A stretch of DNA of 64,000 nucleotides from Rutpela maculata (taxonomy: Eukaryota; Arthropoda; Insecta; Coleoptera; Cerambycidae), in contig OW386292.2 in NCBI GenBank assembly GCA_936432065.2, positions 14,662,918 through 14,726,917 on the forward strand. The letters are read 5' to 3'. A program made the translations under genes and the position numbers. Of the stretch, positions 44,207 through 56,729 are shown in pieces (the stretch's first letter is position 1; each line of letters opens with the position of its first letter). The notes beneath the pieces were generated by a model. The model was given only the letters and a program-made list of their open reading frames with translations. It was not told where the DNA came from and ran no database searches.

Positions 44207-46695
44207 GTACAGTACTTAGAGGTAAAAAAAAACTTCGGAATAATGTCATATTGAACGGATTTCGTTCATTTTTGGCAGTATAATAGTAAATGCTTCATAG
44301 AAAAGTTTCGATATTGTGCGGGGACTTGCTAATTTACAGGGGGTGAATGCCACCCCCCTCTCAGGGGGTGGCAATTAAAAAAATATATATTTATTGGAGC
44401 TGAAGTAGAATCAAATTTTAAGAAGAAAAGGTTCTATGCAATTTTTCACATAAATTGATAGTTTTTAAGTTATAACGACTTCAAAATTGCGATTTTAGCT
44501 TAAAAAAAAAGGTATTTCTAAACAGCTTTCGTCAAGTATTTCGAAAAGTATTATTATATCGAAAAAATGTTACAAACCAATTACAGAAAGTACAAACTGA
44601 GAATTAATTATAATTTTTGTTTATTGATGTAGGATTAATAATTTCCGAGATATTTAAGTTTACATATTATGGCATCCAAGAGTTCATAAGATAAGTATTT
44701 AGAGTGAGAGTTAAATATCTCAGAAACTGTGGCACCAACATCGAGGATGCTAATAAATAGAATAATAGGTTATTAATTAAGCTTTCAACTGTTTTTTTAT
44801 TTGTTTCTGTAGCATAAAAAACAAAGAAGTTGTGACCGAAGCAATGTGCGTCTACACATTTTTTTTAATAACAACGTCGCCATTTTGTTATTGTAATTAG
44901 CCAGTAATTAAAAAAAAAGGAATTTCAAACACTGTTTCTCATTTATATATAGCATGATGTAGATGCTCAAATTTTTTGGTTTGAATACAGCACTTGTTTT
45001 AGAAAAAAAATACAGTTTAAACTATAGAGGTATTTTCGATAAAACGTAATTTTTTTTTCCTTTTCCAAATATCTCGATAAATATTAGTTTTATTGAAAAA
45101 AACCGCTGCCCAAGGAATCACTACTTCCACATCCAAATTTTTTATCCAAGTCACTCACAACGAAAAAAATTTATATGTGGAAATAATTGTTTATGGAACT
45201 TTAATAATATAATATTTGAAATCCTCTACCCCAAAAACCCATAAAACGATACCCCACATAGGTAGCGGGGTGGGGGTGGTAATGGGGGTGGATGACGTAA
45301 AACAATATTTTGAGCTTTCTGGTTCTTGTACACACACTAAATCACAATTTTTTTTCATCCCCTTTAATAATGGGGTGGGGTGGTAATGGGGGTGGCTAAT
45401 GCCAAAACTTTTTTTGGGACCTTAGCTTCTCTTGTATATACTAAATACCAATTTTATGGACTCTTACCTGCTTGATTTACCTATTTTCCCCAAATTTACC
45501 CCAATTTACCCCCCAACCCTTCGACGGAACAAGATGAAAATATAATCTAGTTCTAGATCTCGTTAAAGTACATATGTGTACCAAATTTCAAGTCAATATC
45601 TCAAACGGTTCCAGAGTAAACGTGCGCACAAAAAAAGTTACAGACAGACCGACAGACCGCCAGAAAGAAATTTTTTTTTTCGTTCAAACTTAAAATCTCG
45701 ACGTTTCGTGACATTCTATGCCTATTTGAACAATAAAAATTTAAAAAAATTTTTTTTGTCGTTACTATACTTCCATTGGATGTGGAAGTAATAAAGCTCA
45801 TAAACTGATAATGAATTTCGCTTGTATATTTATTTACATAGATTTAATAGTTTCGGAGATATGAAAGTTTACAAATGGCGTCCGACGAAAAATGCAGTTT
45901 AAATGTTAAATATCTCAGAAACTGTGACACCCACGTCACGCATGCTAAGAAATGAAAATAAAGACAATTAATTGCGCTTTCAAATTATTTTTACTCGTTC
46001 CTGTAGCTTAAGAAATAAAGAAGTTATGACGGAAAAATGTGCGTATTTATATTTTTTTATATAAAAAGGTCGCCATTTTGTTACTCTAATTAGCCAGTAG
46101 TTTAAAAAAATTATCTCAAATACAGTTTTTCGTTAAGATGTAGCATTACCTAGATGCTCAAATTTTTTTGCTCATTTAAAGCACTTGTTTTAGAAAAAAA
46201 TGCATTTTAAACTTTAAAGGTAATTTCGAAACACTTGGATACCAAATATAAACTTAAGTATCTCCGAAATTATTAATCCTACATCAATAAACAAAAAATA
46301 TAATTAATTCCCAGTACTTTCTGTAATTGGTCTGTAACATTTTTTCGATAAAGTAATACTTTTCAAGATACTTGACGAACGCCGTTTGGAAATACCTTTT
46401 TTTTAAGCTAAAGTCGTAATTTTGAAGTTGTTATAACTTAAAAACTATCAATTTATGTGCAAAATTGCATAGAACCTTTTCTTCTTAAAATTCGATTCTA
46501 TTTCAGCTCCAATAAATATATATATTTTTTAAGTGCCACCCCCTGAGAGGGGGTGGCATCCACCCCCTGTAAATTAGCAAGCCCCCGCACAATATAGAAA
46601 CTTTTCTGTGAAGCATTTACTATTATACTGCCAAAAATGAACGAAATCTGTTCAATATGGCATTATTTCGAAGTTAAAACCTCTAGTTACTGTAC
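44207..46695. mobile_element. GTACAGTA long-TIR element, complete copy with a nested HINE-like element
   Basis: Begins TA then GTACAGTACTTAGAGG and ends CCTCTAGTTACTGTAC then TA. It follows the 24-kb copy unit by unit. At 45102 the host phrase ATTAGTTTTATTGAAAAA is broken by a HINE-like element and resumes at about 45791 with ATAAAGCTCATAAACTG; about 16 host bases are missing at the junction. Confidence 0.85.
45102..45790 (+). mobile_element. Complete HINE-like (ACTTCCAC) element
   Basis: Starts CCGCTGCCCAAGGAATCACT with ACTTCCACATCC close by. Two related internal units of about 150 bases follow (TACACACACTAAATCAC and TATATACTAAATACCAA). The element ends GTTACTATACTTCC with the hairpin TACTTCCATTGGATGTGGAA. 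The inverted ACTTCCAC motif at both ends, the hairpin at one end only and insertion in an A/T run fit a Helentron-type element. Confidence 0.75.
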
Positions 46696-46699
46696 TATA

Positions 46700-47622
46700 A
46701 TTTCTTTCACATATTTTTATTCTTTATATGTTATACTTATCATATCCTCCTGTTCTGTAATTGGGCATTTCAACTGTAGAACAGTGTAATTTAAATAAAT
46801 AAAAAGGGAAAAGTTTTTACTAAATTTTGACTATCTGTCGAAAAGTTACATAATGGAAAAATGAAATTTCATGATCAGCGCGCCCCGCCCCACTCTCTTA
46901 TTTTTAATCGTATAAGCCCAAAAATACTATGATAGCTGACAAAAGATTTATCTTTTAGTAAATTTTTGATGAAAGCGTATTTTCGAAAAATGTTTTTAAT
47001 ATATCTTCATTGGATATTTTTGTTTCTACCAAATGTTGAATAAACAAGAAATCGACTACGATAATTCCCTTAACATTAATTTTTTGTTTGGAAAACCGTA
47101 CGATTTATTCTGCCTATAACTTACCAATATGCATCCTTCCATATTCTTGGTTGGCTATGTAATATGTAAGGAAATCAGACCCTTTGGTTTGATCTGATTA
47201 TGCCAAGACCCTTCCTCTTCACTCATTCATTCATCCACTGCCTATTACCAGGTCCTTTTGTACAATTTCTCTTTTATATCCGCATCTCTTTTTCCGGATA
47301 TCTCGCTGGAAAACCCTTTGCAGTTTTATCGATACCGCGGTTTCCAATATATCTACACCAACTTTTCCCTCTCTGATATTGCAGCTAGAAAGGTACTAGA
47401 GACATTATTGAATAAAATTCACATATCCCAATAACGTTTTTACAATAAAAATTCTCCCCCAGGGCTTTTATCAATAACGACCCGTTATGTTCCTGTGTTC
47501 TTCTGATATAGGGTTACATTTTTCCATTTCAACCTACGATTCTTGGACTTTTATTGCGACTTTTTATTGATCGGAATAAAAATTGGTTAGCCGACCTTTC
47601 CTCATATAGAAAAGCATGTAAA
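46700..47622. other. no recognised gene
   Basis: Unique-looking sequence; nothing recognised apart from short AT-rich open frames. Confidence 0.4.
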
Positions 47623-48689
47623 TTAGTGGAGTCAAATTAGGATTTTAATGTGAATTGTCTGGTCAGAGCAGTTTTTCTGTTTTAACGTGTTCAGGAGGTC
47701 AACTTAAGTTCACAGCTCAGCCCGAAATCTATAAGTCCTATGAAAAACAATAAAAAGAAGGAAATGTTCGTTTTGAGCTGTACAATAAAAGTACATAAAC
47801 AATAATTCATTCCAATTGTTATTATTATTTTAAAAAAATTGAACATTGCAAAATTATGCGTTTTTAAACAAATCACTGTTCTTTCAAAAATAATGGATAA
47901 TATTCAATGAAATTTTGAAAAAATATAGCTCTTATAAAGTCCAATCACCACTTAAAATTTCAAATCAAAACTATTACTAAAACGGCTCAAATATAGAATT
48001 GTTGCTAATACTTTTCACCCTTGTGAAATCCTCCTCAAGACCAAGAAGAAATATGTACGATGGCTCAAATTGTAGCATTCTTTAAGATCACAGAGAAAAA
48101 CATTTTTTTTTTCAAAATTTAAACCCGTTTTATTGCAGGGGACTTCTCGTGTGACTGCCGATGCTAGCAGACGTATCTCACGGGTGTTCTGTCTATAAGA
48201 ATATCTAAAAGTTAAGTGTAGAAGATATATTAAAGTTCGCATAAGTGGATAGCATGTGTTTGAAAGTTAATATATAACTCGGGGCATTTTCAATAATTTT
48301 ATAAATATTAGTCAGTGTTTAATTAGGTACCCAAACCAAATAATTCCACAGTGCTTCTGGTCTACGCAGTAAATTATAGTGTAGTGCAGTGACATCGTCT
48401 AGTAACACCTGAAGAGAGAATCAACAAACGATTAGTGTCTTTAATTAATTTTTAATAATAACAAATGCATGATTTTTAATTAACAAGCCCACTAGGCTAG
48501 TATATTATCACCTGTGTTGCAATCTTGAGAGTAAGAGTACCAAATTTCTTAGAATTAGGGTCGGGCGGTCCTAAGCGGGCGAGGGCATAAATTACGGTCA
48601 AACCAAATAAATCCATTAACACCGGCCTCTCATTCACTTGAGCTAAATAACTAATAGCACTATTTGGAGCAGAAAATCAAAAATATATA

Positions 48690-48755
48690 TTTCGCGAGCA
48701 GGATTTGAACCCGAGACGCCCGCATCCTGAATAAAAAGTGCTAGTAGCCTTACCC
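48690..48755 (-). repeat. tRNA-like module, B-box part (split from its A box by an insertion)
   Basis: Minus strand GGGTTCAAATCCTGCTCGCG is a strong B box. The matching A-box part, TAGCCCAGTGGGTAAGGC, lies at 49120-49140 beyond the insertion 48756-49116. Joined, the module is tRNA-sized, but it reads as a SINE head rather than a working tRNA. Confidence 0.6.
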
Positions 48756-49116
48756 AAATTTTACCAAATTTACGAAATTATGATATCTTTATTTTGTTTA
48801 ACTATTCATGACATGTCATATGTATCATATTTATTTCATTTGACAATCTTAATTAACGTTATGTAACATAATCGCGACTGAACTCACGGAAGCGACGCAA
48901 CGGCCAGATTTTGTTGGCAAAACGACCCTCAGAGCATGTGTTGTTGAGTTTAAGATGATATTCTAAAAAAGTGCAATCACGTTTATTTTTATAAATATCT
49001 GAGATTTACCATCATTCAAAGTAGATGTTTTGATAAGTGTAATGTGTATTATAACGGCTTATACAGGGAGAAGTGTGTTGAAAAAACTCTACTTCTTGAA
49101 GAAACCCTACTTCGTC
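48756..49116. mobile_element. 361-base insertion with a 9-base target duplication, no TIR seen
   Basis: GCCTTACCC occurs at 48747-48755 and again at 49117-49125, and the tRNA-like host reads through when the middle is removed. The insert ends (AAATTTTACC and CTACTTCGTC) are not inverse. A 9-base duplication is seen with Mutator-type elements and is also possible for retroposons. Confidence 0.6.
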
Positions 49117-49219
49117 GCCTTACCCACTGGGCTATCTAGCGACTCGGGGCTGGTTTGTAAAAACAATATAATATTTATAGTACAAGTCGACCTTCTCTAT
49201 AGAGGGTGCTCACAAATAA

Positions 49220-49702
49220 TTCCCGGCAAGCTGATTTTTTCAGGGTCGATAAAGGGGTGTCTCCCGAGTATCCGACCAAAAAGTCACAGTCCACACCCGA
49301 GTATCCGACCAAAAAGTCACAGTCCACACCCTACATAGGGGTGGTTTCTTATTTTTTGTTTTTTTTTTTAATTTTCCAGCTTGTACATAGTAATATTCTC
49401 TACAACTTTGCCTAATAAAATTTTTTTGTAACTTTGATTTTTGACGATCCAGCGCCCATTATATGGGAAAACATTCACCATATTTATTTACTATGGTTCA
49501 GGAAACATACAAACAAAAGGCTGAATAGCTGGTTATTGCAGGGTTGATTGAGAACTGTCTCCTGAGTCTCCAAAAAAAAAAAAACAAAAAATAAGAAACC
49601 ACCCCTATTGCAACATTCTACAAGGGGTATGGACTGTGACTTTTTGGTCGGATACTCGGGAGACACCCCTCCATCGATCCTGAAAAAATCAGCTTGCCGG
49701 GA
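49220..49702. mobile_element. Nested MITE with TTCCCGGCAAGCTG ends and a 33-base internal duplication
   Basis: The left arm TCCCGGCAAGCTGATTTTTT, with the following GTGTCTCCCGAGTATCCG, is inverted at 49620-49702. In the left arm the segment around GAGTATCCGACCAAAAAGTC is duplicated directly (33-base unit, two copies). The arm contains GGGGTGGTTTCTTATTTTTT. Confidence 0.8.
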
Positions 49703-50729
49703 GAAAATTTTTTGAAAAATGATATCTTTATTGGACTATTAGACATATTTAGTGATTTTCGGATCACTAACAACATCGCTAAAGACCTCACTTTCGGAAC
49801 TCTATACAGTATCTTTTAACATTTGTAGCTTCGAATTATTTTCAATTGGCAAAGACAAAATAATAGACATTGGAGAATTACCAGTTCAAATTTCAAAAAG
49901 AAATATCAATTTTTTATTTACATCTCAGCTCCAAATGAAAGTAGAGCATTAATTACTTTTTAATTGGCTTTTTTAATCTACTCCTTTACCGTTTTTATTT
50001 TCATAAAAAAGCCAGAGAGTTATTTGTTTATAACTATAATTTCGAAAATTATAAACAACTGCAATAAATATGGTTTAAATTTTGAAAAAAAAAAAAAATT
50101 CTCTCTGTGATTTTAAAGTAGTTATAAAAAGCTACAATTTGAGCCATCGTACACCACACCACATTTTTTTGTATTGATGGCAGGATTTCACAAGGGTGCA
50201 ATGTTTTAACAACAATTGTATATTTGAACCGTTTTAATAATCATTTTGATTTGAAATTTAAAGTGGTGATTGTACTTTAAAAGAGCTATATTTCTCCAAA
50301 ATTTCATTGAATATTATCCATTATTTTCGAAAGAACAGTGATTTGTCTAGAAATGCATAACATTGCAAAATTCAATTTTCTTTAAATAATAATCGGACTT
50401 ATAGATTTCGAGATATTCAAAGAAAACCGATGGAAAACACTGTCTAAAGAATTAAATTGTTTAAATAAACAGTACGCCGACCTCGCAGAAACTGCAAAAC
50501 TGAACTGTGAAATTAAATTGATCACCTGAACACGTTAAAACAAAAAAACTTCCCTGACCAGACAATTCATATTGCCAATTTTTTTGCCCTAATTTGACTC
50601 CACTTTGGGCCAGTATTATAATATTAGATTAACCGTACAGTTTAAACTAGAATCAAACCTAGGTTTAAGTTTTACTTTACAAAATGTCTATTAATATAAA
50701 ATAAATATATATATTTATGTAATTGGCTC

Positions 50730-50866
50730 ACCTGTTGATCAGTAATTGCAACTTCACGGTTTTCCTCTAGTGAATTTCTAACAGATATAACCTTTATTAC
50801 ATTCATAATTTCTTCGTCATCAGACAGTAAATGATCAAATATTTCAAATACATCCATCATATTATA
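50730..50866 (-). CDS. Possible first coding exon of an unrecognised gene or transposon gene
   Basis: On the minus strand an ATG opens an acidic stretch, MDVFEIFDHLLSDDEEIMN and then VISVRNSLEENREVAITDQQ. It ends at CAACAG followed by GTGAGC, a good splice donor. The acidic N-terminus loosely recalls first exons of PIF/Harbinger-type transposon proteins. No downstream exon is visible in the foldback element that follows on this strand. This is one of the few frames here that does not look like a repeat shadow, but the evidence is slight. Confidence 0.3.
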
Positions 50867-50869
50867 TTA

Positions 50870-52135
50870 TATAAAAACAAAGAACTTTTCAATTACGAAA
50901 TATCGTTCGACAAAATTTCAGCAGGTGTAAAACATTTTTAACAAATTATTCACCAGTTCTTAGACCATAATGCCACCACTTAGGTATGTTTGGTTAAACC
51001 TTCGCCACATGAGTAAATATCTAATTACTTATGTCTCCTTCTTTATGACTCGCCCTCTATATTGCCCTTCACGGGTCTTATTGTTAAGGGCTCTGTATTA
51101 ATTTTGAAAGAGGTCTGATCAAAGTGTCTAAACAATTCCGCCAAATCAGCATTACTTGTGCGTATACGTATGGCAGATTTGCTTGTACACTTAAAACGCC
51201 TCGTTGATTCTTCCATCGACTATTCCTTTGCCCTAGAATTATGCAAAGTGCTATTTGTACTTCAAGAATTACGTTCGCTACGTTTCACCTCGTTGATATT
51301 CTGTCAACTCTACCTTATTTAAACGTTGCACTTTGCTTTTTATTACCTTTACCCGTGTTATGATGGAACTGAATTAAACGCTTGTTTGTATAATATCTCC
51401 CAGTTTAATTGTATCCGTGATAGGTCATTATTTTAGGAAGAGAGACTGTTTAATCCCGGAGGACCTCCCAGCAGTTATTAATATTGCTGAAGATCAACTC
51501 GTTTAAAAATTCGCGTCAGTTTAAGTAATTTTATGTACAGGGTGATTTTTTTATCAAGGAAAAAAGGCGTTTTTCTTGCGAACTACTGAAGAAAATTATA
51601 TTCTGTATAAGTGTTATTTTTCTACTTCCTGCTACTCAAAATTAGGGTGGAAAAATAAAAAATATGCATAACGGCGTGCGTCGCAACGCCGCAAACATAT
51701 TTTTCCAGCAATATTACATCATTAAAAAGACCTTTTAGTAAGAAAATCAATTTAGAAAAATGTCACAAAGGTTTGATTTTTCAAACGATTCAATTAATCA
51801 AATTGTATTAGAAAATACACCCAAAAACATCATTAAAAGTGAAAAGTATACGTGGAAAATGTTTTTAGAATGTTGTTCGATCTGAAAATATGAATTGAAT
51901 GGAGACTAAAAAAATATCTTACCGAATACACCTCGATCATTGATAAATACTCAAAATTTTGTCGTAGAGAATACTTCAAGCGTGTTGCCTACGGCCTCGG
52001 GCTATTTATTACCAAGCAACATGCTTTCAGCAGTCTCTGTGACAAAATTATCTCGGTATTATCAATATTATAGGTTATAATTCAATTAGAGTCCACGACC
52101 AAACCTACTGACTCGATTTCAACCAAACAGGACTT
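50870..52135. other. Unique-looking sequence
   Basis: About 1.25 kb without recognised repeat copies. TACAGGGTG at 51537 resembles a MITE end but no partner was found. Confidence 0.4.
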
Positions 52136-52139
52136 TGAT

Positions 52140-53345
52140 TGTCTTTTTGGGAGCCGTCAGTCAAGCAGAATAGAGTTACTGCGGTTGAAGAGGGGGATCA
52201 CAGATCTGGTACATAGATGGATCTAAGATAGTTGAAGAGGTAGGTGTTAGCGTAGTAAGGCCCAAAAGTAGGCTAATAGTTCTCATGGGCACAATGCTCA
52301 AAAGTCAATATAGCCACTGGCTATAGACAGAACCATTATGTGCGGAATCAAAGAACTAGTATACTGTTCCTACTCTACACGAATTAACGTATGTTCAATG
52401 TTCATCTTTATGTATTCCAATAGTGGTGTATACTCATGTATATGCCAATGTATGTGTGGCATTAAGCAGGCATATGTATAGAAATAATCCTGATAATAGC
52501 ATTAAAGTATTACAAAAAACCCTATATTCTAAAACCATCGATGAAAACTAAGTACGCTGTGCACATTAGGTAAGGCTAATACGTGCGGTTCGTGAAAATA
52601 CTTATATATTTGACTACTCTCTTAAATGACATGTTTTTCTAATTAAATCATAGAGTATGCACTTATATGCTAGTGGGTATGCTTGCATATTAATACATTC
52701 CGAATGAAGTTTGGGCGTTAACGTTTACTGAATGAGAATTGACACATGCATTTGCATATACATAAGCATACAGAACCATTAAAACACATAAATATGGAAC
52801 ATACATTAATTAGTGTATGGTAGGAACAGTATGGCTTCGCAGGCCAAGACCTTTAACATACTAAAATTTGGTGCAATTTAACCGAGGGCCATTACCCTAT
52901 CTCTATATACTTTCGGACAGCCAGGCAACATTAAAGGTGCTAAGGCCTTATACTTTTGAAACTAACATTCTCAGTGAGAGCAGACAATGTCTGAAGCAAC
53001 TGGTAAAAGATAACATAGTTATCTTGATGTGAGTGCTAGGGCACGAGGGAATAGGTAGTAATAAAATAGCTGCAAAAGAAGGTGCTACGGCTGCATCTTT
53101 CTGGTCCGAACCGTTTTGTAGTTTATCCAAAGATCGCAGCAGAAGAGCTTGGAAAATGGGAAAAAAGCAGAAGTTCCATTGGGGGAATCTTTCAGGTCAG
53201 GGACCATCGAAAAAATTCAATAATTTGACAAAGAAGGCTTCCTGAACTCCGAAGTTTCATAACAGACCTTTTAATGGGCCACTGCCTGAGATGTCATCTT
53301 AAGAACATAAGCAAGGCTAGAAAGAGCAGATAGTGGAATGCTGCT
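52140..53345 (+). pseudogene. LINE RNase H domain and C-terminus (R1/LOA/Jockey-like), split by a MITE
   Basis: The first part reads IWYIDGSKIVEEVGVSVV at about 52200, the start of RNase H with its catalytic Asp. The MITE 52364-52829 interrupts it. After it the frame continues LYILSDSQATLKVLRPY (52900-52950), with the third RNase H acidic motif SDSQA, then LGHEGIGSNKIAA at about 53035, the final H and region of RNase H. It runs on through AASFWSEPFCSLSKDRSRRA. The order and content match RNase-H-bearing insect LINEs. Stops and frameshifts are frequent. Confidence 0.8.
52364..52829. mobile_element. 466-base MITE with CTGTTCCTAC ends and TA flanks inside the LINE
   Basis: The left end TA then CTGTTCCTACTCTACACG and the right end GTGTATGGTAGGAACAG then TA are inverse. 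The arms continue with TGTATGTTCCAT-like sequence for about 50 bases. No coding content. It disrupts the RNase H frame. Confidence 0.8.
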
Positions 53346-53359
53346 ACTGAAACCGTACT

Positions 53360-54523
53360 TATGAAACCTACCCCCCCCCCCCCCGTTTTCGAGGCTGCGA
53401 AACACGAATAACAGGGTGAAAAAAGTTTTTAGTCATGCGACATATGACTGATACGACAGCTTGGCATCGACTATTTTTGCAGGCATTCTTTGTTTATTCA
53501 TGGAGATATAACAGATGGTGAAAGGTGTGTCGGGTAGTAGACCGCAACCGCGGCGGGTGGAATCTACCTTGTCAGGGGGTGTAAAATTGTTTCTTATTTT
53601 TTATTGATGATGACGTTAGCTCCCCATTTCTGAGGATGCTGGTCAAGGAAAAAATAGTTTTATGTTAGTTCGACCCTTCCTTCACCCTTAAGCTGTCGGA
53701 AACCACCCCTTTCATAATAATAATATTAATAATAGGTAGCGACTTGGCTGATTTTAGGGAATCGTACTATCATTTTATTGTTTTTGCAGCCTTTTCTGGG
53801 TAGATCTTGTGTCCTCGTAGATCATCGATTTCTTTGGAGGTACATTGTGGGCATAGAGTTAGCGCGCTGATAACCTCGCAGTCTATCTATTTCTCTGGGA
53901 GCGATCAGTGCATATGCCGCTGATATTAGGGACTCGTACTATTGTTTTCGCCTCTTTTACTCTTTTCTGGGTAAATCTTGTGTCCTCGAGGTATCCGGAG
54001 TCCATCCATTTCTATGTAGTTATGATAAACGATCATAAATCGGAAACGGATGATGCGTGCGATGAAGAAGGAGGCCATAGCGTTGAATATGATGTTCATT
54101 TCGAGGAATATGAACCATGTAATTATCTTTGTAAGCGCCCTTAATGTCTTGTAAAAAATATTATATTGCACTCAAAATCGTGTCTTATAAGTATATACAA
54201 TTTTCCATCCCCTGAGCTTGTCACAATTCTTACTATTGTCGGGGGTAAAACGACTTTAACAAGGAAAAAAGAAACAATTTTACATCCCCTGACAGGGTAG
54301 ATTCCACCATCAGGGACGGTTGCGGTCTACGTCCTGACATCACCTTACACCATCTGTTATAATCCCTGCAAAAATAGTCGATGGCAAGCTGTCATATGAG
54401 AAATAAGCAAAAAGGGGTGGTTTTTGGCCGTTAAAGGGGGTGTGTATGACTAGAAACTTTTTTCACCTTGTCTTTCGTGTTCAGCACCCTCGAAAATGGG
54501 GGAGGGGGGGTAGGTTTCATAAC
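53360..54523. mobile_element. 1.16-kb foldback element with arms of about 240 bases
   Basis: TTATGAAACCTACCCC and its inverse GGGGTAGGTTTCATAA mark the ends. The arms share (as inverse) CAGCTTGGCATCGACTATTT, ATAACAGATGGTG and TAGACCGCAACCG. Between them, two related segments (53785 and 53965) carry TCTGGGTAGATCTTGTGTCC and a close variant. The right arm has GGGGTGGTTTTTGGCCGTTA and CACCCTCGAAAATGGGG, phrases shared with other TIR families here. Confidence 0.8.
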
Positions 54524-54529
54524 TTTAGC

Positions 54530-56720
54530 ACGATTTTGCATTCTCTTCCGACTCCTTACTTCCACTAGTTCTGAAAGGAAGTTTTTAAATACTATGAAGC
54601 AACGACTGATTATATTCCATGTTCTCTCCATATTTCTATATATTTCTGGAGGCGATAAAGAACAAAATTGCTACTTCAAGACACTTGTTTATATGTAATT
54701 TGGAGATATAATTTTACGCAAATACAAATTCTTAAGGCATTTTAATTTGGTTTGAGTGAATGTATCTTGCCGATAAAAAATGTACCATTTAATAACTGGA
54801 AACATTTTATTAATGTTCCATCCGAGCTGGCCCCTCAATAACCCACCCAGAACAATAATAGAAATGAATTTCATTAAAAAGTAAACATGCTGTAATTTAC
54901 TTCCAACTTTACAACTCTTGATTAATCTCGAAATCCGCTCTGCTTTTATTTTAATTTAAAATTAAGTATGTGCTGCGGATGCCAAGAATAATTTTCAGCA
55001 AATGAAAATGAGAAATGCCCATTTAATTCTATGTTTTTAATATAAAGGCTCCCGTCAGGTGGATAATTGCATCTTACAGGCAAGAATGACTTCATTTTAA
55101 AAAATATATTCAGGTAATTAACCAGTTATGAGAACACTAAGACTGGGTTTTTAATAGGTGCCTATAATATTAAGAATTATGTTAACTCTAATACACTGTC
55201 GAGAAGGCTGAAAATGGCAGTCGTTCATTTCAATTTTGCGCCATCTAGCAGTAATAAATGTAACCACGCTGTTCTGAAACTACAGCGACAAACAATGAGA
55301 ATTAAAAAAGTATATATTTTCAATTAAGTTTTATTGTTTATGGCTATGATGCGAATTCTTAATGCGATTGATCACATTTTCATTTAAAATAGCGAGATTT
55401 CTTGCTGGATTAAACATAAACATATAACCATAAACACACCATAGATAGTAGACAGCCCCCAAATCCAAAGCCAAGGCTGTCCGGGTTACACATTAAACAT
55501 ATTAAGCTTTATTTTTGTTTTAAAATAATACATAAAATTTAAATATACATATCACTGTTGTAAAGCACGTTCAAAAAGCTACAATTTAAAGAAGAAAAAG
55601 TTTTAGTTGTTACAGTCTATTTTCACATTTAGTAATTTCCGGAATTTTATGTACTAATTTCGTCATTTTCTCAACTTGAGCATAGTGGTGCCATCTCTAG
55701 CCAAATAGATATTTCCTGATGCATTATTTCGGGCCATTCCATGCGCTGCTGGTAACGGAAGCTATCCGAAAAGCTTCAAGAATTTTTCAAAAATTTCGTT
55801 CTTTAGGGGAAAAAATAAATATTTTTAATTGTAATTTTCCATAATAGTTTGCTAGATGTAAAGATCTATAATTTCATCAAGTTTCATTAAAAAAGATTAA
55901 TTATTATTTTAGTAACTTCGGTTTATGTAAAATTAGAAATTTTTGCAAAAAAACAAAATGGATAAGAGGGTTTAAACCTATGTGGTTTTGTTCATCATTT
56001 GTTTACAAACATTTTGATTTCTATCGTCCTTATAACATACAGATTGCATTTCTAAAAAAAATTGCCCTCCCTCCCAAACAGTCTTTGAAAAAATTTAGTT
56101 TTATTCCACTAATAAGAAAAACGTGTTTGGAAAAGAAATACGCTGCTTTATTTTTGACATTCTATTATGTTACACCCTGTATAATAAATGTTAGAAGCTT
56201 CCAGAGGTTCTTATTTATTATTCGGAGTTGTAGAAACACACCATTAATGAAAATTATTTACTACCACTTAGAAATTAATGATGTCTCTACTTCTTAAACC
56301 GTCCATCATATGCGGGAGGTATAAGCCTCTCTGGCAAATTAATTACGTAAGATTAAGAGATAAACGTAAGCGCAGACCTGAAAATGTCGTTTAATATTTT
56401 AGAAAGGTGACGACGACCTAGAACAGGAACCAAAGAATTTCCATATAACGCCGTTTCGTTTCAAAACCTACTGTCTTGTCCTCATCACCGGGCAGTAATA
56501 ATAATAGATGCCTTCCTACTAAAGTGTAACCCGTTTCCGGTTAGGTGGACCGGAACTGACAGAGATATGTAACACTAGTAAACGCTTTTATTGCCGTCAC
56601 TACATTCTCCGCTCTCTGGGATCAGGTCTCACGCAGGGACGGCTCGAAAGAGCGGTTCGAGGGGGGCGAAAAAATGGAAACTTGATTTAGTTTGTACTTT
56701 TCAGATCAAATATACCTAAT
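54530..56720. other. Mostly unique-looking sequence, no gene recognised
   Basis: No TIR pair or tandem repeat was identified. TTACACCCTGTATAA at about 56172 resembles the inverse of a TACAGGGTG MITE end. The short open frame 55980-56297 shows no motif. Confidence 0.4.
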
Positions 56721-56729
56721 ATGTTAATA

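Larger units (their letters stand above)
47626..50603. mobile_element. 3-kb inverted-repeat element with arms of about 500 bases and nested insertions
   Basis: The left arm (47626-48135) and right arm (50075-50603) are inverse, sharing GTGGAGTCAAATTAGG at the ends, GAATTGTCTGGTCAG and, as read on one strand or the other, CGATGGCTCAAATTGTAGC and ATGGATAATATTCAATGAAA. Inside are a tRNA-like module split by an insertion with a 9-base duplication and, further in, a small MITE. No transposase is recognised. TA precedes the left end but not the right. Confidence 0.75.

Noticed and set aside
49030..49415. Open frames with a repeated KKSQSTP peptide
   Set aside because: The repeat comes from the 33-base DNA duplication in the nested MITE; both frames cross element borders.
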